Below the pieces are notes generated by a model. The model made no database searches. It had not been told where the DNA came from and saw only the letters and a list, made by a program, of their open reading frames with translations. This document shows positions 53,080 through 61,853 of a stretch of 64,000 nt of DNA, piece after piece; the stretch's first letter is position 1, and the number at the start of each line of letters is the position of its first letter. The stretch comes from Candidatus Gastranaerophilales bacterium. Its GTDB lineage: Bacteria > Cyanobacteriota > Vampirovibrionia > Gastranaerophilales > Gastranaerophilaceae. The DNA is taken from contig CALVAQ010000003.1 of assembly GCA_944325595.1 (NCBI GenBank), positions 107,565 through 171,564 of the forward strand, in the 5' to 3' direction. Both the position numbers and the translations under genes were made by a program.

Positions 53080-54048
53080 ATGCAGCTACTGATTTACATC
53101 ACAAAAAGGCTTTTGCAGGCAATACCGCTTCTGTTTTTGGTGTCTGTAATCAGCTTTTTCATAATAAGGTTGAGTCCGGTTGACCCGCTTGCAGAGTTAC
53201 GGCTTAATCCCGCAATTTCACAGGAAACCCTCAAAGCGGAACAGCAAAGACTCGGATTGGATAAACCTAAAATCGTACAGTACGGATTGTGGCTCAAGAG
53301 CTTTTTGAAGGGAGATTTGGGCGTTACTGTTACGGGGGAAAAAGTCAGTGTAAAACTTCTGGAGAGAATTCCGAACACCCTGCTTCTTACAACGGTTGTG
53401 ATACTTTTGACATGGCTTGTAGGTATTCCGCTCGGGATTTATGCGGCACTGAACTGGAAAAAACCTATAGACAGAATTCTTACTGTCGTGACAAGTATCG
53501 GTATGGCAATACCGTCGTTCTTTTTTGCATTATTACTGTTGATTTTTGCGGTAAAAACAGGATGGTTCCCGACAGGCGGGCTTACGTGTTATGATTTTTC
53601 AACTTATACGCCCGTCAAAAAGGTTCTTGATATAGCGCATCATCTGGTGCTGCCGGTTATTGTCCTGTTTACAATATCGCTTTCGGGTCTTCAAAGACAG
53701 ATGAGAGGAAATCTGCTTGATGTTCTGGGTTCTGATTATGTAAAATTTGCAAGAGCAAAGGGGCTGAGTGAAGAGAAAGTTGTTTACAAACATGCTCTTC
53801 GCAATGCAATTAACCCAATGATAACTCTTTTGGGGTTTGAGTTTGCTTCACTGTTAAGCGGTGCAGCACTGACGGAATATGTTTTTCAGTATCCGGGGCT
53901 GGGCAGACTGATTCTCGAGGCTGTAATGAAATCTGATATAAATCTTGTTATGGCATCTTTAATGATGGGTACAATCATGCTCGTTGCGGGTAATCTGCTT
54001 GCTGATATACTGTTAAAAGTCGTTGATCCGAGGGTAAGTGTGAACTGA
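53080..54048 (+). CDS. Peptide/nickel ABC transporter permease, DppB/OppB type
   Basis: A 322-residue inner-membrane permease with six helices. MQLLIYITKRLLQAIPLLFLV is the usual start and the EAA loop reads DYVKFARAKGLSEEKVVYKHALRNA. It forms a heterodimer with the next gene, whose ATG overlaps this stop (TGATG). The substrate-binding protein and ATPases are not in the window, so the substrate (oligopeptide, dipeptide or nickel) cannot be named. Confidence 0.93.
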   Translation: MQLLIYITKRLLQAIPLLFLVSVISFFIIRLSPVDPLAELRLNPAISQETLKAEQQRLGLDKPKIVQYGLWLKSFLKGDLGVTVTGEKVSVKLLERIPNTLLLTTVVILLTWLVGIPLGIYAALNWKKPIDRILTVVTSIGMAIPSFFFALLLLIFAVKTGWFPTGGLTCYDFSTYTPVKKVLDIAHHLVLPVIVLFTISLSGLQRQMRGNLLDVLGSDYVKFARAKGLSEEKVVYKHALRNAINPMITLLGFEFASLLSGAALTEYVFQYPGLGRLILEAVMKSDINLVMASLMMGTIMLVAGNLLADILLKVVDPRVSVN

Positions 54049-55118
54049 TGAAAAGAAATTCCATACTCTCACAGATTTTTAAAGACAAATACGCATCAAT
54101 CGCCATGATTGTGCTTTTGGTTTTGTATGCAGCGATTTTGTTTGCGGATTTTTTGGCTCCATATTCAAAAGAGTTTTCGGACAGACACAGGGCGTATGTT
54201 CCCCCGTCAAAAATATTTACGATTGATGAAAACGGAAAATTCTCCCGACCATATACATATAATTATCAAAGATATTTTGATGCTCAGGAGTTGAAAATCA
54301 GCTATAAACTCGACAGGAGCAAAAAATATTATCTCAAGTTTTTTTCAAACGGAGAAGAATATAAATTTTTGGGGCTGATTCCTATGAAGAAACACCTCGT
54401 AACAGTAGAGCCTCAGGGGAGATTGTTCTTGCTCGGTACGGACATAAACGGCAGAGATGTCTTTTCAAGAATACTTTTTGGCGGAAGAATTTCTTTAACA
54501 ATAGGATTTTTGGCTTTGTTTATTTCGTTTCCGCTCGGTATGTTATACGGAGGGATATCGGGATATCTGGGCGGAGCTGCTGACAATATCATGATGCGTG
54601 TATCCGAAGCCATAATGTCTATCCCGAGTTTTTATCTTTTGATTATTCTTGCAGCTATCCTGCCTACCAATATGACCAGTATACAGAGATTTACGCTTAT
54701 TGTTGTAATTCTGGCGTTGATAGGATGGGCGGGTTTTTCAAGAGTTGTCAGAGGAATGGTGCTTTCCGTAAAAAATCAGGAATTTGTACAGGCTGCAGAG
54801 TCCATAGGTGCATCAAAATTGAGAATAATAATAAAACATCTTCTGCCGCAAACTTTGAGTTATGTAATAGTAGCAATGACACTGAGTGTTCCTTCTTATA
54901 TTCTTTCGGAATCCGGCTTGAGCTTTTTGGGACTGGGTATACAGCAGCCTGATGCCAGCTGGGGAAATATGCTCAAAGAAGCACAGGAGTATGTGAATAT
55001 TTTGTATCGCCCATGGCTTTTGACGCCCGGTTTTTTAATTTTTATTGCGGTCTTATCTTTTAATCTCATAGGTGATACAATAAGGGATATCTTGGACCCC
55101 AAGAGTAAATTGAGATAA
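54048..55118 (+). CDS. Peptide/nickel ABC transporter permease, DppC/OppC type
   Basis: A 356-residue permease, longer than the usual 290-300. The extra residues make a soluble loop at about 45-120 after the first helix (SKEFSDRHRAYVPPSKIFTI, and RPYTYNYQRYF), before LFLLGTDINGRDVFSRILFGGRISL, the typical DppC entry. The EAA loop is QEFVQAAESIGASKLRIIIKHLLP. The large periplasmic loop is seen in a group of OppC proteins (YejE-like also) and may contact the binding protein. Translation is coupled to the preceding permease gene. Confidence 0.92.
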   Translation: MKRNSILSQIFKDKYASIAMIVLLVLYAAILFADFLAPYSKEFSDRHRAYVPPSKIFTIDENGKFSRPYTYNYQRYFDAQELKISYKLDRSKKYYLKFFSNGEEYKFLGLIPMKKHLVTVEPQGRLFLLGTDINGRDVFSRILFGGRISLTIGFLALFISFPLGMLYGGISGYLGGAADNIMMRVSEAIMSIPSFYLLIILAAILPTNMTSIQRFTLIVVILALIGWAGFSRVVRGMVLSVKNQEFVQAAESIGASKLRIIIKHLLPQTLSYVIVAMTLSVPSYILSESGLSFLGLGIQQPDASWGNMLKEAQEYVNILYRPWLLTPGFLIFIAVLSFNLIGDTIRDILDPKSKLR

Positions 55119-55138
55119 CATAAAATTAAAGAGGATAG

Positions 55139-55846
55139 ATGGAAGAAATTTTAGCAGACATAATAATAGACAAAAGTATGCTTCTGGACATACTGCTTGC
55201 CATAGTGCTCGGCTTTGCAATCGGGTTTGAGCGAGAAATTACAAACAAATGGGCGGGGCTTAGAACACACATGCTTGTGTGTTTGGGCTCTTGTATATTC
55301 ACATTGCTTTCTATCCATGCCTTTCCCGTATATGCTCACAGCCCACAGGCTGATCCTGCCAGAATTGCCGCACAGATACTTACAGGTATAGGTTTTATAG
55401 GCGGTGGTACGGTGCTCAGACACGGGTATTCCATTTATGGTTTGACTACGGCTGCCACATTGTGGATTACTGCAAGTATAGGTATGGCATGCGGCTGCGG
55501 ATTTACGGCAATGGCAATTGTCTGCACTGTACTGGCTGTCGGAACCCTTGTTTTAATTCGAATTTTCGAAAAACAATATATTCACAAAGGTTCCAAAAAT
55601 CCCAGAAAATTCAAAGTCAGTTTTTATTCTTCATTTGAAACTGCGGATAATGTTTATTCTTTGATTATAGACAAATTCAAATCAATTTTTGAGATTAACA
55701 AAGCAGCTTCTTCTTCAAACGAGGGGCTTATGAAAATCAGTTTTAAACTTGATATTTATGACAAAAATCCTGTTCAGGCACTCCACAAAGAATTGAATGA
55801 TATTGAGGGAATTGAATCCGTTTCAATACAAGAGTTATATGAATAA
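55139..55846 (+). CDS. MgtC/SapB-family membrane protein
   Basis: A 235-residue protein. Five hydrophobic helices at about 13-130 and the family motif AIVLGFAIGFEREITNKWAG, then RTHMLVCLGS and TGIGFIGGGTVLRHG are present. The C-terminal 90 residues form an ACT-like soluble domain. In Salmonella, MgtC helps growth at low magnesium and inhibits ATP synthase; whether this applies here is unknown. It follows the permease pair by 20 bp and overlaps the next gene by 8 bp. Confidence 0.92.
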   Translation: MEEILADIIIDKSMLLDILLAIVLGFAIGFEREITNKWAGLRTHMLVCLGSCIFTLLSIHAFPVYAHSPQADPARIAAQILTGIGFIGGGTVLRHGYSIYGLTTAATLWITASIGMACGCGFTAMAIVCTVLAVGTLVLIRIFEKQYIHKGSKNPRKFKVSFYSSFETADNVYSLIIDKFKSIFEINKAASSSNEGLMKISFKLDIYDKNPVQALHKELNDIEGIESVSIQELYE

Positions 55847-57125
55847 AAAAGAAATTCTCGAATACGTACGCACAATAGTAATATCACTGATAGTTGCTCT
55901 CGTTCTTGCGAGTGTGGCTACAGGGTGTTCAAAGGTTATTGCGGAACATCATTCCAGAATGCTTGCAAAAATTTCAAATACCGCAAAAGACAATGAGCTT
56001 ATCGGCTTTTTGATTACAAAATATACTGAAGAAGCAGCCAAAAACCCCGGAGATTACACAATTAACGTCAGACTGGGCGGTTTGTACGAGCTTATGTTTG
56101 CCTACAATCAAGCAGAAGAACAGTACAAGAAAGCTATAGAAAAGTCACCCTATGGCGTTTATTCTCCATATATAGGTCTGGCAAATTTGTATATAAAAAC
56201 AGAAAAATATAAAAAAGCCTTGCAAATAGTAAAAAAATTAGACAACAAGGATTACAAACCATTGCTTGTTGCAAAAGGTGATTTTTATATGAACCTTGGA
56301 GATGCCCTCTGGCAAAAAGGAAAATACAAAGAGGCGGTAAGACAATATAAAGTTGCATTCTTCTACTATAAAAAAGTCGATTCTCACAAGAAAGAAACTG
56401 CTATATCCGGTATTATCGACTGTTACAACAAAATTGCAGACGATTATTACAAGAAAAACAGAAAACAACAAGCTGTAGAAGCTCTTGAGACTGCTCTGTT
56501 GTACAAAGAATCTTCTTTTTTGTATTACAAACTCGCTATTCTCTACAAAGACTTTAATCCCATAACGGCAAACAAATATATGGAAAAGACTTATGCCATT
56601 GACCCCGGTATTATTAATTTTGATATCTATGAAGAAATTCTTTTAAAGCTTATAAAACTGTATTATGTGAACGGAAAAGATATCGAGACGGATTTATACA
56701 GACATAAACTGAAAGCAATTCATACTTTTCAGAAAAGATATGTGATTACGGAAGAAGATGTCGGTATAGAAATTTCTGATATAAAATACAGAAGCAATTT
56801 TTTTGATACAAAGTATAAACTGCAGGTAAAATTTAAGATTGAAAACAATTCGAAATTTGATTTTAATTCGTTGTACGTAATTGCAAAATTGAACTATGAT
56901 ACAAAAGAAGGCGAGATGAAGAATCGTGAAATTTTCAAACAGAGATTTTTCTCAAAGAAAATTCCCTTAAAATCACGAACTACATCTCAGGACTACAAAT
57001 TTACATATACCTATACGGACAAAGATGAAATATTTGCAGCGCAAAAACTCTCGCTGGATTTTTATGCAGGAAAAAAAGAGAATATGAGAAAAATACCTGT
57101 ATACTCAGTAGAGCTTAAAAAATAA
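55839..57125 (+). CDS. Membrane-anchored TPR protein
   Basis: About 428 residues with the ATG at 55839, which overlaps the mgtC stop; longer in-frame readings would run within mgtC and are less likely. One N-terminal membrane helix (about 9-30, ending in VATGCSK, which resembles a lipobox but lacks a good L at -3) is followed by TPR-like units over about 60-270, and a beta-rich C-terminal domain (about 295-425) including a VGIEISDIKYRSNFFDTKYK block. The C-terminal domain looks like an immunoglobulin-type fold. Function unknown. Confidence 0.83.
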   Translation: MNKKEILEYVRTIVISLIVALVLASVATGCSKVIAEHHSRMLAKISNTAKDNELIGFLITKYTEEAAKNPGDYTINVRLGGLYELMFAYNQAEEQYKKAIEKSPYGVYSPYIGLANLYIKTEKYKKALQIVKKLDNKDYKPLLVAKGDFYMNLGDALWQKGKYKEAVRQYKVAFFYYKKVDSHKKETAISGIIDCYNKIADDYYKKNRKQQAVEALETALLYKESSFLYYKLAILYKDFNPITANKYMEKTYAIDPGIINFDIYEEILLKLIKLYYVNGKDIETDLYRHKLKAIHTFQKRYVITEEDVGIEISDIKYRSNFFDTKYKLQVKFKIENNSKFDFNSLYVIAKLNYDTKEGEMKNREIFKQRFFSKKIPLKSRTTSQDYKFTYTYTDKDEIFAAQKLSLDFYAGKKENMRKIPVYSVELKK

Positions 57126-57211
57126 TTAGACAAATTGTAAAAAAAAATATTAAAATTCTTCAAAAAATTGTTTGGAAAGAGTAAAATTACTGTAAGGAGT
57201 TGTGAAAACCA

Positions 57212-58048
57212 TTGAATAATCTACTTCATAAAGATAATCAAATATTATATTCCGATGTTCCCCCGACAAAACTCAGGAACAAAGAGGAGAAATTCAGAGC
57301 CGCAAAACCTACCCGTTTTTGGAGATGGGTTGCCGATCAGTTTTTTTACAATATGCTCGAAAACAGATTTTTCTCTTTAAAAATAAAAAATGAAGAAAAT
57401 TATGACAAAAGAAATCCCGATTTTGCAAATATTATTTATGCGCCCCACAACAACTGGTGGGATGGTATAGTGGGATACAACCTTTGCCGCAGGATTTTTA
57501 AAACTGATATCAGAATGATGATTGAAGAGATGAACAGGTTTCCGATTCTTGCAAAAGCAGGCGCATTCCCTGTTAACAAAAAGTCTCCGCAGGCATCAAT
57601 GAGAGCACTGCAATATTCTGTAGAAGAACTGTGTGACAAAACAAAATCACTGTGGATTTTCCCTCAGGGTATAATCAGACCGCCTATGTATCGTCCGATT
57701 CAGTTTCAGACAGGCATGGCTTACATTGCAAAAAATGTAGTTAAAAAGGCCGGCGGTATCAATTTGATTCCTGTTGCAGTGAATTATCCGTTTTTGAGAG
57801 AGGATAAACCGGAAGTCCTGTGTGAAGTCGGAGAACCATATGTTCTCACTGACAAAAATATTGACAGGAAAGCACTCACTCATGAGCTTGAAAAGAACTT
57901 TGAAGCATTGTGTGACAGACAATTCTATGATATTACGCAGGGAAATATTGAAGGTTATGAATACCTGTATAAACAAAAATTAAAATGGTATAAGAAACTT
58001 GAAAAACGCTTGAAAAAAGTTGATGTGCCTTCAGGTTCAGGTGTGTAG
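57212..58048 (+). CDS. 1-acylglycerol-3-phosphate acyltransferase-like protein
   Basis: A 278-residue PlsC-family protein. The catalytic motif H-x4-D is IYAPHNNWWDGIVG, the substrate motif appears as SLWIFPQGIIRPP in place of the usual FPEGTRS, and VNKKSPQASMRAL sits between them. The FPQG change is shared by some non-classical acyltransferases, so the acceptor may not be lysophosphatidate. Start is TTG at 57212, with TAAGGAG about 10 bases upstream; there is no alternative ATG near the fold start. Confidence 0.82.
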   Translation: MNNLLHKDNQILYSDVPPTKLRNKEEKFRAAKPTRFWRWVADQFFYNMLENRFFSLKIKNEENYDKRNPDFANIIYAPHNNWWDGIVGYNLCRRIFKTDIRMMIEEMNRFPILAKAGAFPVNKKSPQASMRALQYSVEELCDKTKSLWIFPQGIIRPPMYRPIQFQTGMAYIAKNVVKKAGGINLIPVAVNYPFLREDKPEVLCEVGEPYVLTDKNIDRKALTHELEKNFEALCDRQFYDITQGNIEGYEYLYKQKLKWYKKLEKRLKKVDVPSGSGV

Positions 58049-58057
58049 AATCCTGTT

Positions 58058-58516
58058 TTATACAAAATTCACAAAGCGCAAAAGTTTTTTTAAAAAACCT
58101 CTCAATCCCGATTCATAAGATATCGGGTCATCCTGGTAATAAGGTTTGTATGCATCTATGATGTTTTGAGGCAGCGGATTTCCGTCTTTGAACTCAAAAG
58201 CAATCATCTCCAAAAGCTCAACCTGCTGGTCATTGAATGCCAGATTGTCTTTTTTTATATCTTCATCCGCTTCATAATGACAGAGTGCATGCCACGCTGC
58301 GTGAACAGACGGGTCTTCGCATCCTTTGGGAAACATCAAAAGCCCGTTTTTTACACTGATTCTTTCCGTGAGTACGCCGATTATTATATTTCCTACATAC
58401 TTTCTCTGCGCAGTATAATCCGGCTCCTGATTTTGGATGTTTTCAAGGGCTTTTGTCTTGCTTTGTATAAAAGATTTTATATTCGATAAAATTATACTAA
58501 TTCTGTTGTTTTGCAT
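58058..58516 (-). CDS. Small protein of unknown function
   Basis: A 152-residue protein, largely helical, with a hydrophobic middle (YVGNIIIGVLTERIS) and a conserved-looking block HAAWHALCHYEADEDIKKDN at about 72-91. No family is recognised. Its start overlaps the 3' end of the BlaI-type gene by 25 bp, so the two are very likely co-expressed, as repressor and a regulated partner, although a classical beta-lactam partner (BlaR1 or a lactamase) is not what is seen here. Confidence 0.7.
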   Translation of the reverse strand: MQNNRISIILSNIKSFIQSKTKALENIQNQEPDYTAQRKYVGNIIIGVLTERISVKNGLLMFPKGCEDPSVHAAWHALCHYEADEDIKKDNLAFNDQQVELLEMIAFEFKDGNPLPQNIIDAYKPYYQDDPISYESGLRGFLKKLLRFVNFV

Positions 58517-58860
58517 TCTCTTTGTCTTGCACTCATTCCTGAAACTGCCTGTGCAAGTGAGTTCATATCGTTGTTAAAATACTGGCTTGCCAGTTTTTTG
58601 ATAGCTTGCTGTGCCATTTCATCACGAGAAGATACTGTTTTGTAAAAGAATTTTTTGCCCTGTTTGTATCTGACCAGCAGATTTTTTTCAACAAGCCTGT
58701 CCATAACGGTTTTTACCGTTGTATAGGCTCTGTTTGTTTCTGACAGTCTGTTGATAGACTCCTGTACCTCGTTTACAGAAACATCAATACCTTCTATTTC
58801 TTCAATCATCCAGATTGTTTTCATTATTTCGTTTTCAAGACTTCCGTGAGAATAATTCAT
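58492..58860 (-). CDS. BlaI/MecI-family transcriptional repressor
   Basis: A 122-residue winged-helix repressor. LENEIMKTIWMIEEIEGIDV and RAYTTVKTVMDRLVEKNLLVRYKQGKKFFY match the BlaI/MecI/CopY type (the T-T-V-x-T-x-x-x-R-L motif of the recognition helix). The C-terminal part (about 85-118) would dimerise. BlaI is normally removed by proteolysis by BlaR1; no such receptor lies nearby. A palindromic site just upstream (58888-58904) is probably its own operator. Confidence 0.9.
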   Translation of the reverse strand: MNYSHGSLENEIMKTIWMIEEIEGIDVSVNEVQESINRLSETNRAYTTVKTVMDRLVEKNLLVRYKQGKKFFYKTVSSRDEMAQQAIKKLASQYFNNDMNSLAQAVSGMSARQRECKTTELV

Positions 58861-58887
58861 TTTTTGTCCTTTTTTTAATTACATACC

Positions 58888-58904
58888 ATTACAATTATAG
58901 TAAT
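58888..58904. promoter_or_regulatory. Likely operator of the BlaI-type repressor
   Basis: ATTACAATTATAGTAAT is a near-perfect inverted repeat (ATTAC/GTAAT arms) 28 bases before the repressor start. BlaI/MecI operators contain TACA/TGTA or TACT/AGTA half-sites, and this fits that type. Autorepression is the usual arrangement. A related CTACTATTATAG lies near 59328, upstream of the lipoprotein gene. Confidence 0.6.
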
Positions 58905-58998
58905 ACAAAATAAGATAAATTAAAACATTTTGACCACAAAAATCCCCAAAAATTAAATTAAATTTTTATGAAATTTTATATAAAATGCTTTTTATTTC

Positions 58999-59274
58999 TT
59001 ACTGTACACTGTCAAAAAGCGGACCCATCTCGATTTTTTCATAACCGCCGCTCAAATCTATCACTGCTCCCGAGCTTTTTGCTGTAGGTGCACTGACCTG
59101 TCTGATTTGATTTGCTGAAGCCGCTTTTTCTTTAAAACCGCCCGTAAAATCACTAGCATGGATTACAACACCGCTTTGGGCATTTACTACAGGTTTTTTT
59201 GTACCCTGACAGCCTGTTACGGTAAATAACATTAAACAGATTAAACAAATACCTGTCAATCTTAGATATTTCAT
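58999..59274 (-). CDS. Small lipoprotein
   Basis: About 91 residues with the ATG at 59274, which has GCAGGAG six bases upstream; the longer in-frame reading has no such site. The signal peptide LRLTGICLICLMLFTVTGC ends in a lipobox (VTGC), so the cysteine is lipidated after cleavage by Lsp. The mature part is 68 residues, polar, with no known domain. Its gene follows a BlaI-type operator-like sequence and may be controlled with it. Function unknown. Confidence 0.75.
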   Translation of the reverse strand: MKYLRLTGICLICLMLFTVTGCQGTKKPVVNAQSGVVIHASDFTGGFKEKAASANQIRQVSAPTAKSSGAVIDLSGGYEKIEMGPLFDSVQ

Positions 59275-59356
59275 TTCTGCTCCTGCTTTTTGTAAACACA
59301 CTTTGACTTTGGATTTATTTGGTTTTCTACTACTATTATAGCACATGTGTTTTAAA

Positions 59357-59386
59357 ATGCATTATTTTTTAATAAAAAACATGCAT
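59357..59386 (-). terminator. Hairpin after the NifX-like gene
   Basis: ATGCAT (59357-59362) pairs with ATGCAT (59381-59386), and TTTTTT (59365-59370) with AAAAAA (59374-59379), with a small bulge between. The A/T-rich upper stem and its site between the end of the NifX-like gene and the lipoprotein start fit a terminator for the former. There are only four T in the following minus-strand stretch. Confidence 0.4.
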
Positions 59387-59451
59387 TAGTATGATATATT
59401 GTTTATATATCTTAACACAATGATTAAAAACCAGAAAGCCATTGCCAAATT

Positions 59452-59847
59452 TTAGTGACAGCTGTGAGAGCAGGAATGCCCGTTTTCGTGATGGTGATGA
59501 TTGCCGTCTCCATGGTGGCTGCAGTTTGGAGATGTTGTTTGTTCAAGCGTTCCTTTCAAAAGTGAATTCACGGCATCATCTGCTTTGCCGGATATACCGG
59601 CAAAAATCTCAATACCGGCTTCAGTGAGTGCATTCACCGCACATCCGCCTATGCCTCCGCAGATGAGTTTGTCAATATTTTCATTTTCCAGCAATTGAGC
59701 CAGAGCACTGTGTCCTTCACCGTCTGATGAAAGGATTTTGGATGAAACAATTTCATTGTTTTCTATATCATAAACTTTGAATTGTTCAGTATGTCCGAAA
59801 TGCTGAAAAACTTCTTCTTTGCTGTCGTATGTAACTGCGATTTTCAT
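59452..59847 (-). CDS. NifX/NafY-type iron-molybdenum-cofactor-family protein with His-rich tail
   Basis: A 131-residue protein of the dinitrogenase iron-molybdenum cofactor (NifX/NifB-C-terminal) family: MKIAVTYDSKEEVFQHFGHT, then KLICGGIGGCAVNALTEAGI (C-x-GG pattern). The last 30 residues are HGDGNHHHHENGHSCSHSCH-like: eleven His and three Cys in a short run, surely metal-binding. No nitrogenase genes are seen, so a metal-carrier or storage role is more likely than nitrogen fixation. Family members in non-fixing anaerobes are common. A palindrome (59872-59889) precedes it. Confidence 0.85.
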   Translation of the reverse strand: MKIAVTYDSKEEVFQHFGHTEQFKVYDIENNEIVSSKILSSDGEGHSALAQLLENENIDKLICGGIGGCAVNALTEAGIEIFAGISGKADDAVNSLLKGTLEQTTSPNCSHHGDGNHHHHENGHSCSHSCH

Positions 59848-59871
59848 AATATACCTCTTTTTTTGTAACTT

Positions 59872-59889
59872 GTGAGAATATTATCTCAC
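59872..59889. promoter_or_regulatory. 18-bp palindrome upstream of the metal-binding protein
   Basis: GTGAGAATATTATCTCAC has perfect 6-bp arms (GTGAGA/TCTCAC) with an AT-rich centre, 25 bases before the start at 59847. It looks like a dimeric operator, perhaps for a metal-responsive repressor. The remainder of the gap to 60107 is AT-rich with no gene, and includes a GGTCGGATTAAACG half-site near 59990. Confidence 0.5.
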
Positions 59890-60106
59890 TATTTTGAGAT
59901 TTTATAAAGAAAGAAATTTTTGATAATTTTATACATTATAAAAGCGAAGAAAAGATACAGAAACCAAACAGCTGAAAATTCCGAACAACGGTCGGATTAA
60001 ACGATATTTCGGACTGATTTTTATATTACTTTACAAAACAGGCAATTTTTAGGGAGAAAAATATTTTATAAAGGTATAGGTCAGGTTTATACAGGTATTA
60101 ACTGTT

Positions 60107-61528
60107 ATGGGATTAGAAAAAATAGGAACAAATATAGTACACCAAACTGCTGCCTGGTTAAAAGCCGGAGGAAAAGCAAGTATTTTGCAAACAAAACCTG
60201 TTCAGATTTTTAATGCGGAAGGTTTAAAATATGTTCCTAAATTAACACAAGACCTTGTGCAAATTTCATCACATTCTAGTCCAATAGATGCAATTTATAA
60301 TTTTAAGCAAAAGTTTGGTCAGTTTATGGCAGATTATCGTTGTGCATTTATGGCAAAATATGAATTTGGTATATTCAAATATAAAAATACGCTGAATCCT
60401 GATTATTTACTCAGAGATATGCAGTGCTATAAAAATGCAGGACAAAAGTCTACAAGCAGAATTGAAGAAATACTTATTAAACTTGAAAAAGGCGGACTTG
60501 ATTCTAAAGAAAAAGAAAGCCTGATAAAAGAATTTGAAACATTATGTGAAAACACATTAAGCCGCAAGTCAGAATTCCATGGATTAAAAAATCAATTAAA
60601 ACAAATGACTTCAGACTTTTCTGTAATTTTAAAGAAATCTCAAAGCAATGTTAATTTGAAACCTGCAAGAAATATTGAAAATCCTTCAGAGCTGGTACGA
60701 AAACCTGCACGTATAGGAGAAAAATTACCTAAAGCCTATGTTGAAAACTCACAAGATGTGCGTATGCATTTTAACAAAGCTATTGATGATGGTACATATC
60801 TTGATAGTTATGAAAGCTATGTTGAAACAATGAACAAAGCACATAAGCTGGCATATTCCGGTAAAAATGGCAAGAATTTGTATTACATAAAAAATGGCAA
60901 ACCATATATTATGGAAGCCGGAACCTGGAGAACAACCGGTTTTGAACATAGAAGAGATCCTTCCTGTTACTATTTTGAAAATGACAGTGTGGAAAATATT
61001 GCAAAAAAATATAATGATCCTCTATATAATTTAATAAATATAAAAGATTCTGCAAAAACTTCAAGGGTTAAACTAAAAGGTATCCCCGAAAAGCACCAGC
61101 CGGCTGACAAATGGGAACTGGTTGATTTTGATGGTCTAAAATATAGTGAATATGCGGGACATTCTTATCCTGCGCCAGAGGCGCTGGAATTGTACCACAG
61201 AGAAATGTATCGCACCGCAAAAGAAGCTATTCGCAGAATAAAGAATGGAGAATCAGAAGATAGAATACTTGAAGTTTTGGCAGAGCATTTTCAATATGCA
61301 GCCAACGCCCGACCATATAGTCAAATTAACAACTCGCTATATATGAATGAAATAAATACATTACTTCAAAGAGCGGGAATGAAGGTTATGCCGCATAGTA
61401 ATCTTGATGTTGTTGCTCAGCGCCTGCAGCCGGAAACATTCAAAAAATATTTTATTGACACATACCATCAAACAGCTTTGTCAGACTTAAATATAGATAA
61501 GCTCTTACTTTCCACATTTGACTGCTAA
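60107..61528 (+). CDS. Putative effector-like protein with degenerate Fic-like segment
   Basis: A 473-residue protein of no family that I can name with confidence. Residues 1-215 are helical and polar. In the C-terminal part, VLAEHFQYAANARPYSQINN at about 390-409 resembles the Fic core (helix, H-P-F-x-x-G-N-G-R, helix with L and G), reading R402-P-Y-S-Q-I-N-N-S in place of HPFxxGNGR, and LLQRAG in the next helix. The catalytic histidine and the GNGR pocket are altered, so classical AMPylation is unlikely. No signal peptide or membrane helix is visible. It may be a host- or competitor-directed protein. The Fic comparison is tentative. Confidence 0.6.
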   Translation: MGLEKIGTNIVHQTAAWLKAGGKASILQTKPVQIFNAEGLKYVPKLTQDLVQISSHSSPIDAIYNFKQKFGQFMADYRCAFMAKYEFGIFKYKNTLNPDYLLRDMQCYKNAGQKSTSRIEEILIKLEKGGLDSKEKESLIKEFETLCENTLSRKSEFHGLKNQLKQMTSDFSVILKKSQSNVNLKPARNIENPSELVRKPARIGEKLPKAYVENSQDVRMHFNKAIDDGTYLDSYESYVETMNKAHKLAYSGKNGKNLYYIKNGKPYIMEAGTWRTTGFEHRRDPSCYYFENDSVENIAKKYNDPLYNLINIKDSAKTSRVKLKGIPEKHQPADKWELVDFDGLKYSEYAGHSYPAPEALELYHREMYRTAKEAIRRIKNGESEDRILEVLAEHFQYAANARPYSQINNSLYMNEINTLLQRAGMKVMPHSNLDVVAQRLQPETFKKYFIDTYHQTALSDLNIDKLLLSTFDC

Positions 61529-61853
61529 ACTATAATCACGTATATGCGTATTATGATACGGGAATATTTTTAAATTTAGTTAGTTTATCAGCTATACCAA
61601 TCTGGCAAAAATTGTTGCATTTGAATCCCAACCTTTTTTAAGTCAGGGAAGGGAATTTTTCTCAATAAAAAAGAACCCTAAAGATTTTTTATGGTGTCGT
61701 TAACGTTACGTACCTGATAAAAACACCTGTTCTATAGCAGGCATGAGCATTTACACAGAACTTGTCCACATAATGAAAGAGTCAACAACGGAATACTATA
61801 ACATGAGAATAGCTCTGGATCTTGAGTGTGCATAAATTCAACTGCACTTTTGT
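61529..61853. other. 325-bp gap with no supportable gene
   Basis: AT-rich with a weak inverted repeat (GGTGT near 61692, ACACC near 61725) around GTTAACGTTACGTAC. A 31-codon open frame from the ATG at 61744 (MSIYTELVHIMKES...) ends at 61834 but lacks a ribosome site and a recognisable domain, so I did not call it. Confidence 0.4.

Noticed and set aside
59452..59847. Nitrogen fixation gene
   Set aside because: The NifX-like fold is common in non-fixing anaerobes and there are no nif genes beside it.
61744..61836. A 31-codon open frame (MSIYTELVH...) on +
   Set aside because: No ribosome site, no domain, and short enough to occur by chance in this AT-rich gap.
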